Below, piece by piece: positions 1 to 3,995 of a stretch of 6,905 bases of DNA. Where the stretch lies: NCBI GenBank assembly GCA_005809115.1, contig SYLK01000195.1, positions 1-6,905 on the forward strand, in the 5' to 3' direction. The translations under genes were made by a program, and so were the position numbers. This DNA is from Planctomyces sp. (GTDB lineage: Bacteria > Planctomycetota > Planctomycetia > Planctomycetales > Planctomycetaceae). The notes beneath the pieces are model-generated. The model did no database searches. It was not told the origin of the DNA and saw only the letters and a program-made list of their open reading frames with translations. How positions within the stretch are numbered: the first letter of the stretch is position 1; each line of letters opens with the position of its first letter.

Positions 1-732
1 AGGCGTTTCGCCGAACCGCTCGAGTAACCGTCGGATATCCAGCCAGCCCAGTCCGTCCACGGTGTAGCCACTCGACTGCCTCAGATCGGTCCAGTGCGGG
101 TGTTTCGTGATGTCTTCCGCCTGGCCCATGGCTGTGGCCACGATCTGCTCGGAGGCGCGGAGACCGACACCAATCACCAGGTGGCCGGATTCCGCCCACC
201 AGGCGACTTCCACGTCCGGGACGGTGGCGTTGATGACGGAGATCGTCCGGCCGTGGAGCGTCTTCTGCGAGATCGTCTGGCCTTCCTGGGCTGCGACCTG
301 ACGGACGAGTGGTTCCAGCGATTCCTGAAACTCGGCCGCATCGTGCAGCACGACCACGCCATACGGAGCCAGGTCCTGGCCGCTGGAGGATAGGCTGCCG
401 GCGACGGAGAACCCGTGGGCGCGCAGATGTTCCGCAGCCCTCCGGGCCACGACACCCATATCGCTGCCGCCTGCCGATGCCATGACCTGCACCAGTTCCA
501 TCAGCCGCGTTGTTAGCTGGGTTTCCTCGAGTGCCTTCCATGCAGCCGTTTCGCGGATGGCGGGCAGATGAGCGGCCGATCCGTCGTAAGTCAGAACCAG
601 AAAGCTGTTCTCGGGCAGCAGCGTCTGAGGATGAATTTCCGAAGGTCGGGTCTTTGAGTCGACCGAGGCACCGAAGAGTGCAATGGCTGCGAAGGCGAGT
701 GTCAGGCATCCGACACATTTTCTTAATGTCAT
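1..732 (-). CDS. Exported planctomycete-type hypothetical protein, partial (C-terminus beyond left edge)
   Basis: The frame is open from an ATG at 732-730 to the left edge, giving 244 residues with no stop, so this is the N-terminal part of a longer protein. GGGGAG (747-742) lies 9 bases before the ATG and supports the start. Residues 1-23 form a signal peptide: a basic start (MTLRK), a hydrophobic core (LTLAFAAIALF) and a small-residue cleavage site near GAS-V, so the protein is probably secreted or periplasmic. The mature part starts with a 'LLPENSFLVLTYDGSAAHLPAI' type opening at about residues 38-59 (shown here only as a pattern), then TAAWKALEE at 62-70, a helix-rich stretch, and a strand-rich segment with VAWWAESGHLVIGVG at 176-190. 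This resembles large planctomycete secreted proteins of the DUF3352-like kind, but that comparison is from memory. No catalytic motif is visible and the function is unknown. It is transcribed divergently from the methyltransferase gene. Confidence 0.85.
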   Translation of the reverse strand, partial: MTLRKCVGCLTLAFAAIALFGASVDSKTRPSEIHPQTLLPENSFLVLTYDGSAAHLPAIRETAAWKALEETQLTTRLMELVQVMASAGGSDMGVVARRAAEHLRAHGFSVAGSLSSSGQDLAPYGVVVLHDAAEFQESLEPLVRQVAAQEGQTISQKTLHGRTISVINATVPDVEVAWWAESGHLVIGVGLRASEQIVATAMGQAEDITKHPHWTDLRQSSGYTVDGLGWLDIRRLLERFGETP

Positions 733-741
733 GATCGTCGA

Positions 742-747
742 CTCCCC
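742..747 (-). promoter_or_regulatory. Ribosome binding site of the exported protein gene
   Basis: GGGGAG on the minus strand sits 9 bases before the ATG at 732-730. It supports that start for the left-edge gene. No clear promoter boxes were recognised further upstream. Confidence 0.5.
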
Positions 748-1004
748 GAATGAGCATTGGTAAAGCAGCGCGGAAGCCGAACGAGATTCCACTCAGCATC
801 GCTCACCTGACGCTTTCGTCCGGATTCTAGAGCTTTGGTCATGAGACACACACGCTGTTCCCATGCGAAACTGGCTGTCGGCCGTCGTTGTCCCTGTGAT
901 CGGGCTTTACACCGGGCTGTGAATCCGATCAGATGCCGGTCTGTGAGGAGTGTGCCGGGAATGGGTCGCTCGCGTGACTCAAACTCAACGCAGCACCTGC
1001 GAAC

Positions 1005-1010
1005 AGGAGG
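1005..1010 (+). promoter_or_regulatory. Ribosome binding site that sets the methyltransferase start
   Basis: AGGAGG lies 4 bases before the ATG at 1015. The spacing is short, but the match to the Shine-Dalgarno consensus is complete. It favours 1015 over the in-frame TTG at 835, which would add 60 residues of low-complexity, arginine-rich sequence. Confidence 0.65.
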
Positions 1011-1014
1011 GCCG

Positions 1015-1800
1015 ATGCCGCAGACACGATCCGGCAAGAACGATGAAGGGGGCGGTGATGACCAGCGCACGACGCGCTGCACGCTCTGCGGAACAGAGTC
1101 TCAGTTCTTCCAGAAGGACTCAGCACGTCGCTATTTTCGCTGCCCCTGCTGCCGGCTGGTGTTTGTGGATCCTCGCGATCTGCCGAGCCGTGAGAATGAG
1201 TACGCTCACTACCAACTGCATCAGAATGATCCCCGCGACAGGCGATATCGCGACTTTCTGAATCGCCTGTTTGAACCCATGAATGCGCGTCTGACCGCGC
1301 GGAGCCGGGGACTGGACTTTGGCAGTTGCCCGGGGCCGGCCCTTTCGCTGATGTTTACCGAAGCGGGGCACACGATGCAGATCTACGATCCGTTTTACGC
1401 CCCGGATCCGAGTGTTCTGCAGGGGCTATACGACTTTATCACCGCCAGCGAGGTGGCTGAGCACTTTCATCAGCCAGGTGAGGAATTTGCCCGACTCTGG
1501 TCGTTGCTGCATCCGCACGGCTGGCTGGGCATCATGACGAAGCGTCTGCGTGACGCGGACTCATTCGGCACCTGGCACTACAAGCTCGACCCGACCCATG
1601 TCAGCTTTTTTTCCCTGGAGACGTTTCACTGGCTGGCCCTTCGGCTGCAGGCGGAATGCGTGGTTGCGGGAAATGATGTGGTGCTGTTTCGGCGGACGTG
1701 GCGTGCAGAAGTCACGGCCGGGCATCGGCTGTCTGAAGATCCCGGTCGTTGTCCAGCCAACGAGTCAGCTGCGTCCGAGGCCGTTCTGTGGGGCGCGTGA
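1015..1800 (+). CDS. Class I SAM-dependent methyltransferase with N-terminal zinc ribbon
   Basis: This 261-residue protein probably transfers a methyl group from S-adenosylmethionine to an unknown substrate in the cytoplasm. Cys22-x-x-Cys25 and Cys43-Pro-Cys-Cys46 look like a zinc ribbon (CTLCG, then FRCPCCRLVFVDP). The Rossmann methyltransferase domain follows from about residue 95: motif I LDFGSCPGPAL at 100-110, the acidic ribose-binding position Asp125 in IYDPFYAPD, ASEVAEHFHQP at 144-154, GWLGIMTK at 169-176 and WHYKLDPTHVSFFS at 187-200. These blocks match a widespread Methyltransf_23-like bacterial family whose members carry the same Cys-rich head. In motif I, Cys105 stands where the middle glycine of GxGxG is normally found. 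About 30 residues after FRR (227) look like an unconserved tail. The gene stands alone, and the nearest same-strand gene begins over 500 bases downstream. The fold is secure; the substrate is unknown. Confidence 0.88.
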   Translation: MPQTRSGKNDEGGGDDQRTTRCTLCGTESQFFQKDSARRYFRCPCCRLVFVDPRDLPSRENEYAHYQLHQNDPRDRRYRDFLNRLFEPMNARLTARSRGLDFGSCPGPALSLMFTEAGHTMQIYDPFYAPDPSVLQGLYDFITASEVAEHFHQPGEEFARLWSLLHPHGWLGIMTKRLRDADSFGTWHYKLDPTHVSFFSLETFHWLALRLQAECVVAGNDVVLFRRTWRAEVTAGHRLSEDPGRCPANESAASEAVLWGA

Positions 1801-1891
1801 AAACGTCCGGGCGGGGATCGATTTTCAGAAGAAATCGGAAATCGGAGGAGAAACTTCTGGAATCCCCTGCTGAGGGCAATGTAACGTGGGC

Positions 1892-1914
1892 GGCGCAACT
1901 CCGGATCCTGCGCC
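1892..1914 (+). terminator. Weak hairpin, possible terminator of the methyltransferase gene
   Basis: GGCGCA (1892-1897) pairs perfectly with TGCGCC (1909-1914) around an 11-base loop. It lies about 90 bases after the methyltransferase stop. There is no T-run behind it, so termination is only a possibility. Confidence 0.25.
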
Positions 1915-1992
1915 CTGAGCGTCGTTTCCTCAAACAATCGCTGGCATATATTCGGGCCGGATCCGGGAGTGTGATACATGCCTTAGCTCTGC

Positions 1993-2208
1993 ATGTTGCT
2001 TTTCGCCATTGGCAGCGTTGTCGGCAGCGCCGATTTCGCATCCGCTGTCACGACCATCCGTTCCGAAGACTTCGAACGCACCGGTGTGCCGGTTTGCGGA
2101 AGTTATCGGAATCTGGTGACGAACCACACCGAAAGGCTCGGCGTTGCACCTGAGCCTCCGCCGGTGGGTCTTCTGGTTTTCGAACGTCCATCGGCCGCAA
2201 CCCGGTGA
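1993..2208 (+). pseudogene. Possible internally deleted PEP-CTERM gene remnant
   Basis: This 71-codon frame begins with a hydrophobic, secretion-like stretch (MLLFAIGSVVGSADFASA, then VTTIRSEDFE) that lacks the usual basic start. Residues around 30-45 (TGVPVCGSYRNLVTN) recall the opening of exported PEP-CTERM proteins. Near the end is APEPPPVGLLVF, like a PEP-CTERM motif followed by the start of its membrane helix, but the helix breaks off at ERPSAATR and the frame stops. There is no well-placed ribosome site: GGGAG at 1965-1969 is 23 bases upstream. The reading is of a once larger PEP-CTERM gene that lost its middle and has a damaged tail. It sits just before an intact PEP-CTERM gene. The short matches could be chance, so confidence is low. 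Confidence 0.3.
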
Positions 2209-2230
2209 TCGTAATTCGTTTGGCTCGCGC

Positions 2231-2243
2231 AGAAAGGAGGTGA
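2231..2243 (+). promoter_or_regulatory. Orphan extended Shine-Dalgarno-like sequence
   Basis: AGAAAGGAGGTGA is the exact complement of the usual 13-base 3' end of bacterial 16S rRNA. No ATG, GTG or TTG follows at a usable distance. The only triplet at good spacing is CTG at 2247-2249, which would encode just 8 residues before TAG at 2271-2273. The PEP-CTERM ATG is 86 bases further on. Its role is unknown; it could be a ribosome standby site, a leader peptide signal, or chance. Confidence 0.4.
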
Positions 2244-2329
2244 GGCCTGCTTCGTCTCTGTCGTAAGTGGTAGTGTAACGAGTCAGTTGTCAGACTTTCC
2301 CGAGAGTTAATCCAGAAAAGTGCATCAGT

Positions 2330-3067
2330 ATGCAGATCAGTAATCTCGTATCGGCAGGCAGCAAACATGTCTGCAGGAGTTTGATGGTGGGGGCCATGCT
2401 AAGCTCCGCCATCAGTACGTTGAGCGCGTCCCCGCTGAATATCACAAATATCGACGGGAGCTGGGTCAACGGCAATCCGGCCGCGAGTATCACAGCGCTC
2501 TCAAACGTCGCCAGTCCGGGAACGGACTCTGTCCGATGGGGCGGCACGCTGGGAGATCTCACGAGCGGCAGCGGCTACGATTTAGCGCCGGCGGCCGATC
2601 TCATCCCCGTGACGCTCAACTCGGCGTTCGCACTGGGGACGTTCACACATCGCAACCAGCCCATCGGCTTTTCGATCACCGATATTGCCTACGCGTTTCA
2701 GTTCGATACCAATGGCGTTCCGGCGAATTTCAGCGATTCGTTTGATTTCGATCACAACGAGACGCCAAACAGCACCGGAACTTCGCCCGCTGATGACGAT
2801 ATCGTGACCATCAGTTCGGTGAACCTGAACGGGCTGATCAACGTCGGTCTGGATACCTTCTTCTTCAACCTGCTCGGATTCTCGGCAGATGGTGGGGTTA
2901 CAATCAGTGACGTCTTCAGCTCGCCGGAGGGGGGCAACAACAGCGTGGTGTTGTATGGCATTGTCACCGATCAGCCACTGAACGGGGTTCCGGAGCCCGG
3001 AACCCTCGGTCTTCTGTTGACCGGGGTTCTGGGGCTTGCGGTTTTCCGAAAGAAGGGGTCGTGCTAG
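2330..3067 (+). CDS. PEP-CTERM sorting-domain protein, THxN-like family
   Basis: This is a complete 245-residue protein predicted to be exported and processed at its C-terminus by an exosortase, usually linked to the cell envelope or extracellular matrix. Residues 1-33 form a signal peptide: Lys12 and Arg16, then a hydrophobic core (LMVGAMLSSAIS) ending near LSASP. The body is rich in Asn, Asp, Ser and Gly, as in beta-rich surface proteins. GTFTHRNQPI at 103-112 carries the THxN signature, followed by DFDHNETPN at 139-147 and DDDIVTIS at 155-162, which fit the THxN type of PEP-CTERM protein. The sorting tail has PEP at 221-223, a hydrophobic helix (TLGLLLTGVLGLAVF) at 225-239, basic RKK at 240-242 and a final GSC. 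The ATG at 2330 is chosen because it keeps the basic part of the signal peptide; only a weak AGAAAAG (2314-2320) precedes it. An in-frame ATG at 2384 has a better CAGGAG 4 bases upstream but would lose that basic part. No exosortase gene lies in this window. Confidence 0.9.
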   Translation: MQISNLVSAGSKHVCRSLMVGAMLSSAISTLSASPLNITNIDGSWVNGNPAASITALSNVASPGTDSVRWGGTLGDLTSGSGYDLAPAADLIPVTLNSAFALGTFTHRNQPIGFSITDIAYAFQFDTNGVPANFSDSFDFDHNETPNSTGTSPADDDIVTISSVNLNGLINVGLDTFFFNLLGFSADGGVTISDVFSSPEGGNNSVVLYGIVTDQPLNGVPEPGTLGLLLTGVLGLAVFRKKGSC

Positions 3068-3165
3068 CCGGTAAGCGCCAGCGAGCCACACACCGGCAGC
3101 CAATAGGTCCCAGGACGGCGGCTTTGCCCGGGCGCACCGGAACACCGTGACGTGCATTATGTGTA

Positions 3166-3190
3166 ACACCTTTGTTAATGGTGTGTTTTT
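3166..3190 (+). terminator. Candidate intrinsic terminator of the PEP-CTERM gene
   Basis: ACACC (3166-3170) pairs with GGTGT (3180-3184) around a 9-base loop, followed by G and five T (3186-3190). It lies about 100 bases after the PEP-CTERM stop codon. The stem is only 5 bp, so the call is tentative. Confidence 0.4.
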
Positions 3191-3203
3191 AGCAGAAGTC
3201 TGT

Positions 3204-3240
3204 CCCCTCCCCGCCTGCCGCGGCGCAGGCGGGAGAGGGG
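3204..3240. repeat. Large GC-rich palindrome, REP-like
   Basis: The left arm 3204-3218 (CCCCTCCCCGCCTGC) pairs with the right arm 3225-3240 (GCAGGCGGGAGAGGGG) with a single unpaired base, around a 6-base loop. That gives a very stable 15-bp stem. No T-run follows, so it is not a classical intrinsic terminator. Its form is like the dispersed intergenic palindromes (REP-like) seen in many GC-rich bacteria; whether it is repeated in this genome cannot be seen from one window. It lies shortly after the candidate terminator at 3166-3190. Confidence 0.6.
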
Positions 3241-3441
3241 CAAGGGACCCCGGGGGTGGCCAATCATCCCGTGCGGTATTCCAGGATCGCAACTGCATTT
3301 TTCGCGGTTGGAAGGGAGCGGAAGGCCGGCTTCAGGCTTCTTGAACGACAATCGGACGCGGAAAGGAAGGTGCAGTCGCGCTCGGAACGGGTCAGTTCTT
3401 GTTGGCTGGAGTGACGGTGAAGCGGTCCGTGCAGCGATGTC

Positions 3442-3471
3442 CCGCAGGTGGAAAATTCATTGAACCTGCGG
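3442..3471. repeat. Perfect 8-bp inverted repeat
   Basis: CCGCAGGT (3442-3449) and ACCTGCGG (3464-3471) are exact reverse complements around a 14-base AT-richer loop. No gene covers it. It could be part of a structured RNA or an operator; its role is unknown. Confidence 0.5.
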
Positions 3472-3505
3472 AAGCCTGACAAGGGAGCTCTTCTTCAGCT
3501 GGATT

Positions 3506-3531
3506 CCAGCGGTGCTGACGAACGCCGCTGG
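3506..3531. repeat. Perfect 7-bp inverted repeat
   Basis: CCAGCGG (3506-3512) and CCGCTGG (3525-3531) are exact reverse complements around a 12-base loop, with one further T-G wobble pair possible inside. It lies 34 bases after the 3442-3471 stem, which makes the two a possible pair of structural elements. Confidence 0.45.
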
Positions 3532-3775
3532 CTGGCGATTCCCGAGATCAATCGCTGCCGCGTAACTTGCGCTCCCAGCTGAGGCCGGTTGACATGAAGG
3601 CGGAGCTGAACTCACTGCGCCGCAGCGTCATCCGCAGCGTGCCGGCTCGTGATGAGCCATGCATCAGGAGCAGTGCCGTTCCCCCGGGTCTCGAGACAAC
3701 TCGCCCCAGCGGAAGATCGACAGGAAATCGCCTGACGTGATTGTCTCCCCGGGCTTGTGCTCAGGCGCACTCGAT

Positions 3776-3802
3776 GCCGGGCGTGAAGGGCTGGACGCCG
3801 GC
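3776..3802. repeat. Bulged 8-bp inverted repeat
   Basis: GCCGGGCGT (3776-3784) pairs with ACGCCGGC (3795-3802), leaving one G unpaired, around a 10-base loop. It lies about 190 bases before the acylase start. No function is evident. Confidence 0.4.
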
Positions 3803-3983
3803 CTCCACGCGCAGGAATGACACCTGCTGGAAGTTCCTGCATTCCGGACTCTGGCGGATCAGATGCGTGACGGCCGATTGGGACTCGCGAAACCTGACGC
3901 CCTGCTGGTATGGTATCCCGTTTGCCTCTCGGCGACGGAATCCGTGTGTTCCATTCGAGGTGATCCGCTGAGTCTGTACTGAC

Positions 3984-3988
3984 AGGGG
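3984..3988 (+). promoter_or_regulatory. Ribosome binding site of the acylase gene
   Basis: AGGGG lies 7 bases before the ATG at 3996 and supports that start for the penicillin acylase family gene. Confidence 0.55.
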
Positions 3989-3995
3989 CTGGTCG

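Larger units (their letters stand above)
733..1014. other. Divergent intergenic region between the exported protein and methyltransferase genes
   Basis: These 282 bases should hold the promoters of both flanking genes, but no clear -35/-10 pair was seen. On the plus strand there are two tiny open frames without good ribosome sites: 863-922 (19 codons, hydrophobic) and 933-977 (14 codons, containing CEECAGNG). They are discussed as a finding. The methyltransferase frame stays open upstream to a TTG at 835, but that extension is arginine-rich, has no domain resemblance and is probably not translated. Confidence 0.5.
1801..2329. other. Intergenic region, mostly without an intact gene
   Basis: No convincing intact gene was found in these 529 bases. 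They contain a weak hairpin at 1892-1914 that could end the methyltransferase transcript, an inverted repeat ACATGC/GCATGT at 1976-1996, a possible PEP-CTERM relic at 1993-2208, an orphan extended Shine-Dalgarno sequence at 2231-2243, and the leader of the PEP-CTERM gene. A short tandem AAATCGG pair lies near 1834-1847. Confidence 0.55.
3068..3995. other. Hairpin-rich region without a supported gene
   Basis: No gene could be supported on either strand in these 928 bases. Several short frames with plausible codons follow one another in different phases but lack good starts and ribosome sites. Clear inverted repeats are present: GCCGGT/ACCGGC at 3067-3097, a terminator-like hairpin at 3166-3190, a large GC-rich palindrome at 3204-3240, an 8-bp stem at 3442-3471, a 7-bp stem at 3506-3531, and a bulged 8-bp stem at 3776-3802. 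The region may hold a structured RNA, dispersed repeats or gene relics. The promoter of the acylase gene should lie at its right end but was not identified. Confidence 0.5.

Noticed and set aside
94..455. Plus- and minus-strand short frames near the left edge
   Set aside because: They overlap, in other frames, the partial exported protein that reads without interruption from 732 to 1 with a signal peptide and ribosome site.
835..1014. N-terminal extension of the methyltransferase from a TTG at 835
   Set aside because: The 60 extra residues are arginine-rich with no domain resemblance, while AGGAGG directly precedes the ATG at 1015.
2228..2246. Fragment of a 16S rRNA gene on the minus strand
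   Set aside because: Only 13 bases match the 16S 3' end, with no further rRNA sequence on either side. A Shine-Dalgarno-like element is a simpler reading.
2582..3298. 238-codon minus-strand frame over the PEP-CTERM gene
   Set aside because: It is antisense to a clear PEP-CTERM protein and its translation is low in recognisable structure.
3147..3344. 65-codon plus-strand frame
   Set aside because: It runs straight through the large palindrome and a terminator-like hairpin, has no ribosome site, and shows no protein-like pattern.
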